Below, one piece after another: positions 10,575 to 18,947 of a DNA stretch of 35,161 bases. Origin of the DNA: Chara braunii (Eukaryota; Streptophyta; Charophyceae; Charales; Characeae). Both the position numbers and the translations under genes were made by a program. The number at the start of each line of letters is the position of its first letter. Position 1 is the first letter of the stretch. The stretch lies in contig BFEA01000650.1 of NCBI GenBank assembly GCA_003427395.1, positions 769,916 to 805,076 on the forward strand. Reading direction: 5' to 3'. Under the pieces are notes generated by a model. The model saw only the letters and a list, made by a program, of their open reading frames with translations, searched no databases and was not told where the DNA came from.

Positions 10575-12087
10575 GTGTTCAACGAAACAGCGGTCTCTGG
10601 GCACGCAGGCGGCAGAGAGGGGAAAAAGGGCAGCCGGGAGAAGAAAAAGCCTCGCAGCGGAGAGAAGACAAAGCATCACACAGCAGACGGGCAGGGGTCC
10701 GATGTCGACCGCAACGAGGACTGTGGGGTTCTGGCGATGACAGGCAGCACCTCAATGGAGATGGGGAACGACTTCAGGTCTGGGTGGATTATGCGGCCTG
10801 GCGAGCAGGACCCTGTGATTAGCTCCACCAGCGCAACACAGTATACCGATGCTGTTGGCGGGACAGTTGTAGCAAAGAATGGAACTTGCTTCGCTCAGCT
10901 CCAAAAACGGTTGGCGGATTGTCTCGGATCTATCCGAACCTCGGAGACGACATCGTCGTCCGGAACTCAGTGCCTTCCGGGAAGCGAGACGACAACATAC
11001 CACGGATCCGGCAACGACAAGCTCCAACCATGTTCGGTTTCGCCTCAAAAGGAAGTTCGGATTAATCCGAACCGGGAAGCCAGTACCGTTGAGGGAGCAC
11101 AACGGTCTGCGGAACTCGAACGGGTGGTCCGGGTTTCTGAAAACCCTGGCGGCGAAATTCGGATTCATCCGAACCAGGAGGACGTGTCCTCCATGACAGA
11201 CGACCGGTGTCAGGACGCCGTAATGATGTGCATGGAAGTCCACAAGGAGCTGCAGGCAGACTGTCCGACTGAGGGTGAGTTAGTGACCAGCTTCAATGTC
11301 GAGCCCCTCACACTCGGATCCGAATGCCTGGTGACGGTTCACACTGAGTTAGCAGTCTTAAGCGACTCTTCGGTGAAAGTGGACACGTCGTCGCCGTTGG
11401 AAACTGTGGGGCCCCGGATGAATCCGAACCAGGGCCGTGTGAGCATGTCCCTCCCTGATGCGGAGACGACTTTAATTCGGATTCCTCCGAGACACACGGA
11501 CGAAGGACTTGACGGTTTTCGACTTCTGTTGACTTTGGACGATTCCACCGACGACCGGATTGATCTGACACTCGGCGACGTCGGGATGGAGCAACCAGTT
11601 CAGCCGGCATACGACGACCCCTTGTACTCCGGCCTTCAGGACGAGGCGATGGGAGAGGACGTTCTGAAGAAGTCCTCAGACGCTGTTGGAGATAGATTTC
11701 TCTATTTGAGTGATGACGATAAAGACACAGCACACGAGGACAAGAAGTTAAGGGGGGGAGAGGTGTTGTTGGACATCCATGGGACCTTGAGCACAACACA
11801 ATACGACACAGTGGCGATGGAGGAAACCCAACCTGTCGATGTTGTGGACGTCGACGCTCTTTGTCCGGAGACGGATAGACTAAAATTGCCTGTCGCGGAC
11901 ATGGAGGATTTCCGCCATCGAGATGGGGATGAATTCATGTCGTCTCCAAACATCGACGCCGACATCTCGAACCTGTCAAGTTTCCCTGTGAGTTTGGAGC
12001 ACGTCGTCGCCGCGTCGACGTGCACGGGGGCGCCAATCGTGCTGGGACTGCCATCAGTGGGCTCTGGTGACGTGGAAGCTAAGCCTG
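10575..12087 (+). CDS. Unknown protein, first exon, contains in-frame copies of the palindromic motif
   Basis: Open for more than 500 codons with no stop, although the surrounding element is decayed. The first 45 codons are Lys/Gly-rich. A basic frame (10450-10740) overlaps it and may hold the original start, so the 5' end is uncertain. The rest is acidic, Asp/Glu/Ser/Thr-rich and probably largely disordered. At least four copies of the DNA motif fall in this frame (11055, 11157, 11413, 11475) and translate as RINPN, RIHPN, RMNPN and RIPP, with RTSE from the copy at 10922. At 12085-12090 cctg|gtaag is a good 5' splice site. The ORF otherwise runs on to TGA 12135. No family was recognised. It may be the N-terminal part of the Ulp1-containing protein encoded downstream. 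Confidence 0.5.
10922..11491 (+). promoter_or_regulatory. Internal cluster of the CGGATnnATCCG motif
   Basis: Copies lie at about 10922 (tctcggatctatccgaacc), 11055, 11157, 11413 and 11475, with a shortened one at 11313 (ctcggatccgaatg). They have the same orientation and the same AACC(A) tail as the flanking clusters. They lie inside an open reading frame, so if they are binding sites they are under both coding and site constraint. Confidence 0.65.
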
Positions 12088-12293
12088 GTAAGCACTGTCT
12101 TCCTCTGCTTGCTTCACGCTCGTCAGCCCGTTCGTGAAGTGTTGTTTGCTTCGTCGATTTCGGGGAGGTGTGTAGGCGGCCGCCAACTGGATTGTGACGA
12201 TGTGCTTCGTGAGGTGCTGTTTGCTTGGTTGCTCTTCCGAAGTTGTGTTGTTGATCTCTTGCTGAACTGTCTGGGTGGCTATTTCTTGTACAG
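12088..12293 (+). other. Probable intron
   Basis: Begins gtaagc at 12088 and ends ctt(g)tacag at 12293 after a T-rich tract (gctatttcttgtacag). The frame open at 12294-12656 would need the acceptor at 12348 (cgccag|gtgg) to keep phase with the upstream exon. Acceptor 12293 leads instead to the frame ending at TAG 12464. Transcript data are needed to choose. Confidence 0.45.
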
Positions 12294-12633
12294 GTCGACG
12301 AGCTCGTGGACAAACACACATGTCGCAGGAGCCGCCTGCCCTCGCCAGGTGGTCAGTCCTGGTTGCGGGAGGTACTGGTTGTCGCAATGTCACTGATTTG
12401 TTTCCTGGGGAGACTAAACCTCGGGGCCCTCCCAGAAGGGTTGTCGTGCCCGTGCCCTCGCGCTAGACTCGTTGCAGAGGCAGCGGGTGTTGCCGAAAAA
12501 GGCTGCAAGGATTTCCTTCTCGAGGCTTGCAGGGATATAAAGAAGGACAATGCTAGTTTAGAATCAACTGTGTGTGGAAGGTCCAGAAGTAGGGGTGACA
12601 TTATGCGTGAACTTTTCGGCCCACAGAGTAGCG
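12294..12633 (+). CDS. Candidate middle exon of the Ulp1-domain gene
   Basis: One frame is open across 12294-12656. Its latter part looks coding, with AGVAEKGCKDFLLEACRDIK then KDNASLES, consistent with a helical linker. Two possible 5' splice sites, 12628 (aga|gtagcg) and 12634 (gcg|gttcgt), both leave one base of a codon. That matches the two leading bases of the exon starting at 12723. If neither is used, the frame ends at TAG 12654-12656. No domain recognised. Confidence 0.4.
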
Positions 12634-12722
12634 GTTCGTCGGACCATGGCCGCTAGGACGGCATTTTCTCATAGTGCCCCATCCTTTGTGCTTGCTGTGT
12701 ACTGCGGATGTTTGTTGAACAG

Positions 12723-13426
12723 GGTTTCCTCGAGATGTAAGAGCAGTCCTTGAAGACGTTATCTGCTCCCGGTTGCCGCTCACTATCATCGTCGCGCGTT
12801 TGCCGTCGCACAATTTACAGGTATCCGTCAAGGACATCGTCGCACTCGTGGATGGATCCGGGGAGCTCAACGATGAGGTTGTCAATTTCTACATGGCGAT
12901 GCTACTGGACGACTGCGGCCGGACTGCTGCTACCAAAAAGACGTACACCTTTAACTCTTTCTTCGCCTCTACACTGCTTCTGCGAGGTCCGGCAACTGTT
13001 AGTAGATGGGCTAAAGATGTGGACGTCCTGTCTCATGACCTCGTCTTGGCACCAGTGCACAAGGACGGCGAACACTGGAGCCTTTTGGCCATTGACTTCT
13101 CTAGACATGTTTTGGAAATTTATGATTATTTCTCGTATTCGTCATCCAAAGATGACTTCTACTACGCACTTTTAGATAAATCTTTTGAATTTTTGAACAC
13201 GGTGGCAGGTGCCGCCGGTGATAGTCGCACTTTTAACCACTTCGCTCGCGAGGTCAGCGTGAAAGGTGTCCCTCCGCAGCACGACGGGGCTAGTTGTGGG
13301 GTGTTCATGTTGATGTTCGCTTCCTGTTTGGCGAGAGGTTTACCTCCACCTTTTGGTTTCTCCCATAAACACATCTCCTCTATCAGAGTTAGACTAGCTT
13401 TGGCGATTTGCGATATTGGTAGGTAA
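12723..13426 (+). CDS. Ulp1-like SUMO-protease (C48 cysteine peptidase) domain, terminal exon
   Basis: Following an acceptor (ttgaacag) at 12722 the frame is open for about 230 codons to TAA 13426. The C48 peptidase layout is visible: LNDEVVNFYMAMLLDD (the L-N-D-E-V-I-N start), YTFNSFF, then catalytic His in GEHWSLLAID (codon 13073-13075), Asp in IYDYFS (13124-13126), the oxyanion Gln in PPQHDG (13277-13279) and the nucleophile Cys in ASCGVFM (13295-13297). Spacing and order agree with Ulp1/SENP enzymes, which process SUMO precursors or remove SUMO from proteins. All key residues are intact, unlike the neighbouring decayed gene, so this domain may still be functional or was recently so. Such domains are often carried by eukaryotic DNA transposons. 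The bases at 13423 (ag|gtaagc) could also be a splice donor, so the C-terminus may extend. Confidence 0.8.
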
Positions 13427-13869
13427 GCGTCTATCTTTTTGTTGATCATGTAGTGTAGAAGGATTGACTTAGAAGCACATTTCGTTCTTCTCGGGACGAA
13501 ATTTGCTCGTTTTCATTTTTTCCACGAAAGACTGGTGGGTGTTCTCGATTTGGTTAAGAGCAGAACTGGCTGTCACTGCCAGGATATCTCCGGGTGAAAT
13601 TGTCATGTCCCCGGCATGTTTGTCGTCGACAATATTGCTTTTCTCATTGGCTTTCAATTCTCACGAACGTCCCCGTTGTTGGGGCGCCTGTTTCGTGATT
13701 GACTTTCTCGCTTTCGTCATTTTATGTCTTATGTGGTGTGATGTTCTGCCCGCATATTCGGATGCATCCGAACTCCAACTATCTCTATGCTTTTCTGCCT
13801 CTCTCTCGAACCTTCCTTGTCGTCTACACTCATCTATGCATTTTCACTTTGAATGTTGTGAGGCATCAA
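13427..13869 (+). other. 3' flank of the Ulp1 gene
   Basis: AT-richer DNA after the protease stop. It contains the first copy of the right motif cluster at 13756 (attcggatgcatccgaact) and no supported gene. The open frame 13503-13910 has no recognisable domain. Confidence 0.5.
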
Positions 13870-13876
13870 AGAGAAG

Positions 13877-14165
13877 AAAATACAACACAAGGGCCTCTTT
13901 ATACATTTGATGGCCCGTCTGACCCTCCTCGCTGGGTGTTTTTTGATGGTCCGAAAATACAACACAAGGGCCTCTTTATATATTTGATGGCCTGTCTGGC
14001 CCTCCGCGTTGGGTGTTTTTTGATGGCCCGTCTGGCCCTCCGCACAGGGTGTTTTTTTATGGCCCGAAAATACAACACAAGGGCCACTTTATATATTTGA
14101 TGGCCCGTCTGGCACTCCGCGCTGGGTGCTTTCTGATGGCCCGTCTGGCCCTCCTCGCCGGTTGG
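13877..14165 (+). repeat. 77-bp / 36-bp nested tandem repeat
   Basis: The start aaaatacaacacaagggcc recurs at 13877, 13954 and 14067. The spacings are 77 and 113 bp, and 113 equals 77 plus one extra 36-bp sub-unit. The sub-unit contains gatggcccgtctggccctcc, a variable ScgctgggtG and a T run. Copies differ by a few percent. Confidence 0.85.
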
Positions 14166-14268
14166 TGCTACAAAGTGACACAAACTGAATTGAGATGGCA
14201 CTCAAGAAGAAAATAATATTGTATGATTGGTCCTCAATTTCCGAAAAAGGATTTCAAGATTCAACTTC

Positions 14269-14313
<45 letters not shown>
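14269..14313. repeat. (CT)n microsatellite
   Basis: An uninterrupted run of about 22 CT units. Related CT-rich stretches occur at 14537-14586, 14958-15010 and 15236-15284. They generate Ser/Leu-rich false reading frames. Confidence 0.95.
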
Positions 14314-14316
<3 letters not shown>

Positions 14317-14748
14317 CACGTACATCCACAACTATGTCTACTACGCTCATTTGTTGTTTGCTTCGGACTCCCTCTCCCCTGTCATCTCGGATGCATCCGA
14401 ACTTGGCTTACTCTCACCTAACGAAAACCTTCCAGCTCTTGTACAACTACACTTGTGGTTTTCGCGTGTTCCTCGAACATGCGTTTCCTGTACGACATGT
14501 CGGCATGAAAAGAAAATTCAGTGCGATTATCCACACTCTCTCTGTCTCTCTCTGTCCCTGGCTCTGTCTCTCTCTCTCTCTCTCTGAAAAAATATTTCTT
14601 GAAATGTGTCCCAGAAAACACAGGGAAGGTTCGAACTTAAGGGTCTATACTGGTTCGACACTTGGGATACGTCCGTAACATGAAATGTTGCGGATGATTA
14701 TACGGTGCTTGTCTTTTCCATCTCTCAGCCCTCTGGCGTGCTATTTTG

Positions 14749-15290
14749 CCATTTCTTGCGGACTTCATCTCTCTGACTATCTCCTGTGGATACATCCGAA
14801 CTTTGGTTATCTTGGAAATTTACATTGCCAAGCTGCTCTACTACAACGATCATCTAAAATGTTTTTAAGAGCGAAGCTGATGATCTACGCGTGTGCTCGA
14901 CCCTGCGCCTCCTGTGCGGCGTCTTGAGAAAATGAAGTACAGTCTCTTTGAGACTTTATGTCTCTCGCTCTTTCTGTCTCTCTCTCTCTTTCTATATCTC
15001 TCGCTCTTCTAATGTACACGACCATTTCTTGCGGACTTCCTCTCTTTGTCTATCTCCTGTGATCTCGGATACATCCGAACTTCGCTTGTCTTGGAAATTC
15101 ACATTACCTTGCTGCTCTCCTACAACAATCATCTAAAATGCTTTAAGAAGCGAGGTTGATGGTCTACGCGTGTGCTCGAACCTGCGCCTCCTCTGCGGCG
15201 TCTCGAGAAAATTAAGTACAGTCTCTTTGAGACTCTGTTTCTCGCTCTTTCTGTCTCTCTCTCTCTTTCTATCTCTCTCGCCCTAAGTCT
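14749..15290 (+). repeat. 273-bp tandem duplication with one motif copy per unit
   Basis: Copy 1 (14749-15021) and copy 2 (15022-15290) both begin ccatttcttgcggactt. Both carry a CGGATACATCCG-type site, then ctacaacRatcatctaaaat, cgcgtgtgctcga and ctctttgagact, and close with CT-rich sequence. Identity is high but not perfect, with scattered substitutions and small gaps. Confidence 0.85.
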
Positions 15291-15388
15291 GTGAAGAGCC
15301 ACAACTCGTTATACTCCTTACAAACTCGAGTTCATGTCATTATACTGTTCTGATTCGGATGAGTATGATGCTAAACTCCAAGTGAAGT

Positions 15389-15625
15389 TAAAATACTGTG
15401 TAATATATGACTTTGTTGTGGTGTTCCACATCTGGACACATCCGAACCAGGAGAGGAGCGCAACCGATATATGTACTGAGGCAGCAGATACATGTACTAA
15501 CTCAGAGGCGTATAACACAGTGTAATATACTATGCTGTGGTGTTCCACATCTGGACACATATGAACCACGAGAGGAGCGCAGCAGATATATGTACTGACT
15601 GTGCTCCTCGTCTCAAAGCTGATTT
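15389..15625 (+). repeat. 119-bp tandem duplication
   Basis: gtgttccacatctggacaca occurs at 15421 and 15540, and both copies continue into gaaccaSgagaggagcgca and atatatgtactga. One motif copy, with GGACACAT as its left half, sits in each unit. Confidence 0.85.
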
Positions 15626-15722
15626 TACTCCAGGTTCGGATGTATCTGGATCTGGAATACCACCAGACTATACATTGCGTTATAAATTCGTTTCAAAATA
15701 GTACACACAAGAATGTATTGTT

Positions 15723-16642
15723 TTAACGAATAACATATTCCAACCAATCCAGCTTTTTCGCATCCTCCGGCCCCGTTATGCTCGCGTCGTGCCTGAAACC
15801 AATGTCGCAGGGTGCCCATTGAGGGATGTAGTCGGGGTACTCTCCAAACTTGGCGTTCGCCCTCTGAGCCTTTCTGTGACGACATTTGCGGCGCGGACGA
15901 CGGATCGTCCATGATCGAATGAGCGATGCATGACCGCGATGAGTGTGGGCTTTGCCACGAGGCTTGCGAAGTAAAAAGCTTCGTAGTGGCTGCACGGATC
16001 GTCTCCCGCCATGTGCATTATCCACATGCACACCGCCAATAACAGCCTAAAGCAGTCAGCCACCCGACAAAGACGATCGTGCGAGATGAAATCGCCATCG
16101 ATGAGCGCACCCATTTGCATCGCCGTGAGGAACGCATGCGCGACGCAGATTACGGTGGACTCCTGGTGCACCGCCATGTCGTCGTCGTCCGGTCTGTCCT
16201 CGATGTTGGCGCCGACGAACCACAGTGGCAAGTCCATGGACAGATCTATCGTATGCGCGCAAACCACTGGACTGACGACGTTGCACCACTCCTCGCCGTA
16301 CCACATAGCACGTGCAATGTCTGTTGCTACGGACTCCAGCGAGTACTGGAAAGCCACATTGTATCCCCTTGTGCGGTTCCCCGACTTGAATACCAAGTCC
16401 TGCAAGACGCGCAGAGCAATGTTCTCCATTGTTGCCGCACGGGAGATCGCTTGCTGCAGCTGTGATTGGTCGGCGATCCTGGCTACCCTTGTGCTGGATT
16501 TGGGCAGTACGACGCTCCGAGGGACCGCAGGCGGTGGAAGTCCGCTGGCGATGGCGACAAAGTACTCTCTCGTTTCATGGACGATGTTGTAAAGTCTTCG
16601 CCCCTCCTCCGTCCTCCAGAAAGCTTTGTCATCAACCCAAAG
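15723..16642 (-). pseudogene. Decayed gene of unknown function, C-terminal part
   Basis: Read leftward from 16642. The segment encodes VDDKAFWRTEEGRRLYNIVH, then a long well-formed region with no recognisable domain, including TRGYNVAFQYSLESVATDIA, CAHTIDLSMDLPLWFVGANI and FRLLLAVCMWIMHMAGDDP. Near 15860 the better coding signal changes frame, ending with FGEYPDYIPQWAPCDIGF then DAKKLDWLEYVIR and a stop at 15723. The frame open to 15776 is therefore probably a frameshifted ending. The composition and several Trp/Cys/His positions look like real protein, possibly the accessory protein of a DNA transposon. I cannot assign a function. The remaining 5' part lies beyond the insertion at 16643-18223. 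Confidence 0.6.
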
Positions 16643-16779
16643 CAACGTGTCCGAAATTGGATTTAACGCGGGTTTCGCGTTGAAAAATTCAACGCGCATT
16701 GAATTCACGTTAAACTCCCTTTCAAACACGAGTTGGACGAGAATTAACGGGGTCCGGGATGATTTTTTTCCTGGGCGAA

Positions 16780-17130
16780 AAATTATCCAAATTTTTTTTT
16801 TTTTTAAATATGGTTGAAGGTTTTGTTGAGGACTTCAACCCTGTATTATTATTTTTATTGTTTGGTGCTTAAGTCTATTTTAAAAAAATCAAAAACATAA
16901 ACACACAAAAAAAAAACAAAAACTAAAATGAAATGAGTGTTTTTGTTTTGGGTTTCACACAGATTTTTTAAGGGCTAAAATGAAAACAAAATAAACAAAG
17001 AAAAAATATAGGGTTGTAGATCTTTCAAAGATGTACAACAATTTATTTTTTATTTTATTTTTTTGGAATTTCGTGTATTTTAAAAAAAAATCAAAACCAT
17101 AAAAAACAAATTAAAAAAAGACACACACAC
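16780..17130. other. AT-rich interior of insertion 1
   Basis: Long A and T runs (for example 16790-16806 and 17080-17090) in a genome that is otherwise roughly half GC. Short phrases recur (ttttaaaaaaaatcaaaaMcat near 16877 and 17079). No gene. Confidence 0.7.
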
Positions 17131-17629
17131 ACAAAATTGGGCCTGTAGCAGGTTGCATGAGTCTCGCGTCAGTTGGTTGAGGGAACCCAGGTCCTGGGCC
17201 GCCTGTGTGAATGTATGGAAAGCAGGCCCTGGGCTGGATACGGGTACTGGGCCAAACACAGACCACAAGCAGTTGGGGGCATGAAACCACCTCAGGCCCA
17301 AGGCCTGTTCTCGTTCGTGTTGTGCCTCAGGTTACCGGAGCCTACTGGAAGCTTCCTGGGACTGAACACAGGCAGGCCACTTCCATATAGCAAAGGGCCT
17401 GCCTCCACATTGGGCATTCGGGTGTTGGCTGCATGCTGCGTAAGCGCTGCCGCGCTGTAGCTCGTGCCACTCACGCGCTCACGGGCAAGCAGGAAGGAGC
17501 AGGCAGCCATAGTCGAGCTGCGCTGCTGTAAGCTGGGTGTGGNGCAGGGTGGTCCTTGGGTGCAAGTGGAATCTGTGTGTTGGGGAACGAGGTTGTGAGT
17601 AAGGCGAGACACACTCTCACGCGCAGGCA

Positions 17630-17962
17630 CAGACACAATTACACTTACACACACACACACACTTACAAACACACACATACACACACACACACTTACAAAC
17701 ACACACATACACAAACACACACATATACATATACACGCACACTTACAAACACACACATGCACTCGACGCAGGTGTGTGTTTGTACATACACACACACATA
17801 TACATACACATACACACACACATATACATATACACACACACACATATACATACACACACACTTACATACACACACACACTTACAAACACACACATGCACT
17901 TACACACACACACTTACACACACAAACACACACACTTACAAACACACACATGCACTCGACGC
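17630..17962. repeat. (CA)n-type microsatellite
   Basis: About 330 bp of acacac interspersed with acttacaaacacacacat steps. The phrase acatgcactcgacgca occurs twice (17755 and 17949), a sign of internal duplication. Thr/His frames (+) and Cys/Val frames (-) across it are artefacts. Confidence 0.95.
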
Positions 17963-17965
17963 AGC

Positions 17966-18059
17966 TTTTTTTTTTTTTTTNNNNNNNNNNNNNNNNNNNN
18001 NNNNNNNNNNNNNNNNNNNNNNNNNNNNNNNNNNNTTTTTTTTTTTTTTTTTTTTTTTT
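17966..18059. other. Assembly gap (55 N) flanked by poly-T
   Basis: N at 17981-18035 is bordered by T runs on both sides (17966-17980, 18036-18059). Single Ns also occur at 17543 and 26584. Reading frames through this gap are not real. The gap lies inside insertion 1, so its true length is unknown. Confidence 0.98.
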
Positions 18060-18223
18060 GCCTAGGGCCACGTGTTCCGGACCCCGCGCATCAATTCCGT
18101 TTTTCCGAAAAGTGTGGGAGCGACCCATTTTCGCGTTTAACGCGAATTCAAAGGGATTTTTTGGAGTTTAACGGGATTCAACGGGAGTTTAATTCCCCCG
18201 CTCTGCATTAAAAAGATACACAA

Positions 18224-18934
18224 ACCCAAAGGACGACACAATCGATGAGATCTTTCGTCATCACTCCCCTACGTACCCGGCTTGAGCCGGGCTCGCCGCC
18301 CTCCCGATCGGTTTTCTTCTCGCCACGTGCATCCTCTCTCGCAGTCGCCACAACTATTGCCTCCTATCTCGCCGTCGCAATGGGGGCCACAGTGCCTGAA
18401 GCACCCGCACCCGCAGCACCTACCGGCTCGCCGCCAACTTCGCGCGCTTCTGCCACGACTTCCCCCCCACCTCCGCGTTGGACGAACCCTCCGTCATCAC
18501 GCGGGTTGCGCTGACGTGGCTACAACGGTGTGGCGGGTAGTCTACCCATGACTGGCCTTTCGTCCACCGCAACTCGTGCCACCACCGCCGACGGTGGGGT
18601 TGCTGTTGTACGAGTGCGCAGGCGACGTTTTTCCAAAGACTCGTTATCATCGCCGCCAAGATCGACGACAGCAGCCTTCTCTGTCCTCCTTTCGCGGGCA
18701 CGCAGTTGCTGCGCCTCATGTGGAGGGGTTAGCATCGTCTTCGGAGCGCTGTGATCAGAAGATCGCTGCCAACCGCTCTCCCGTACTGCAGACGTGGTCG
18801 CCTCTGCCTGCTCTTCCTCCGCCATGAAGTCTTCGTCGTAGTCCCCTTCCGCTGCTGCCGCCCAACCTTGCGCTCCACGAGGAGGCACCCTTGCGGATGC
18901 ATCATCCGAACGCACCCTCTTCGCCTTTAGGACA
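18224..18934 (-). pseudogene. Decayed gene of unknown function, upstream part
   Basis: This is the upstream continuation of the gene ending at 15723. From 18934 leftward the first frame gives an acidic stretch (GDYDEDFMAEEEQAEATTS), then a basic one (LEKRRLRTRT), and stops at 18520. The coding look moves to a second frame (GSSNAEVGGKSWQKRAKLAA) ending at TAG 18420. It then moves to a third frame with a further TAG before reaching GVMTKDLIDCVVLWV at the insertion border. At least two frameshifts and two stops are present. The composition (acidic, then Lys/Arg-rich) would suit a nuclear protein. No DNA-binding domain is visible in what remains. The 5' end is cut by the LTR beginning at 18948. 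Confidence 0.5.
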
Positions 18935-18947
18935 TATGTGACGCGCA

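Larger units (their letters stand above)
4119..15651 (+). mobile_element. Candidate large motif-flanked element (possible DNA transposon)
   Basis: The outer limits are set by the first (half-site at 4119) and last (15634-15651) occurrence of the motif YTCGGATnnATCCGARYCAC. Every copy reads in the same + orientation. The order is: left motif cluster 4141-5722; decayed ParB-like/methyltransferase-like gene 5885-10395; second gene 10575-12656 containing more motifs; Ulp1-protease exon 12723-13426; right motif cluster 13756-15651. Dense subterminal motifs around a coding core are typical of En/Spm-CACTA and some Mutator-like elements, and Ulp1-type proteases are known cargo of plant Mutator-like and other eukaryotic DNA transposons. 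I found no terminal inverted repeat or target duplication and no DDE transposase, so the true ends and class remain open. A decayed integrated viral or other large element is an alternative. Confidence 0.45.
13756..15651 (+). promoter_or_regulatory. Right cluster of the CGGATnnATCCG motif
   Basis: Copies lie at about 13756, 14386, 14786, 15064, 15431, 15550 and 15634. Cores vary as gatGCatc, gatACatc, gacACatc and gatGTatc, and the right tail remains AACTT or AACCA. Several sit inside tandemly duplicated blocks (273 bp and 119 bp), so part of the copy number comes from local duplication. Confidence 0.65.
16643..18223. mobile_element. hAT-like non-autonomous insertion 1 (about 1.58 kb)
   Basis: The insertion splits the minus-strand gene. 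The gene sequence aacccaaag is present on both sides (16634-16642 and 18223-18231), consistent with an 8-bp target duplication. Reading the minus strand, the frame reaches IDCVVLWV on the right side and resumes VDDKAFW on the left side. Near both ends lie subterminal repeats of TTAACGCG, CGCGTTGAA and GTTTAACGGG type in inverted orientations. The right end (...gatacaca) resembles that of the insertion at 26415-27969 (...attacacag). The interior is AT-rich, then a CA microsatellite, then an N gap. No transposase is visible, so the element is non-autonomous or its core is hidden by the gap. Exact ends are uncertain by 1-2 bases. Confidence 0.6.

Noticed and set aside
4119-15651. A bacterial-type ParB/parS partition system
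   Set aside because: The ParB-like resemblance is weak, the gene is broken in this copy, and the motif does not match known parS. I kept only the looser idea of a protein-site pairing.
17556-18211. Thr/His-rich frames running through the CA repeat and the N gap
   Set aside because: Dinucleotide-repeat artefacts, and the gap length is arbitrary, so the frame across it is meaningless.
18887-18912. Additional copy of the CGGATnnATCCG motif
   Set aside because: It reads gcggatgcatcatccgaacg, with extra bases between the half-sites and no consensus tail, and lies in a minus-strand coding fragment outside the motif region.
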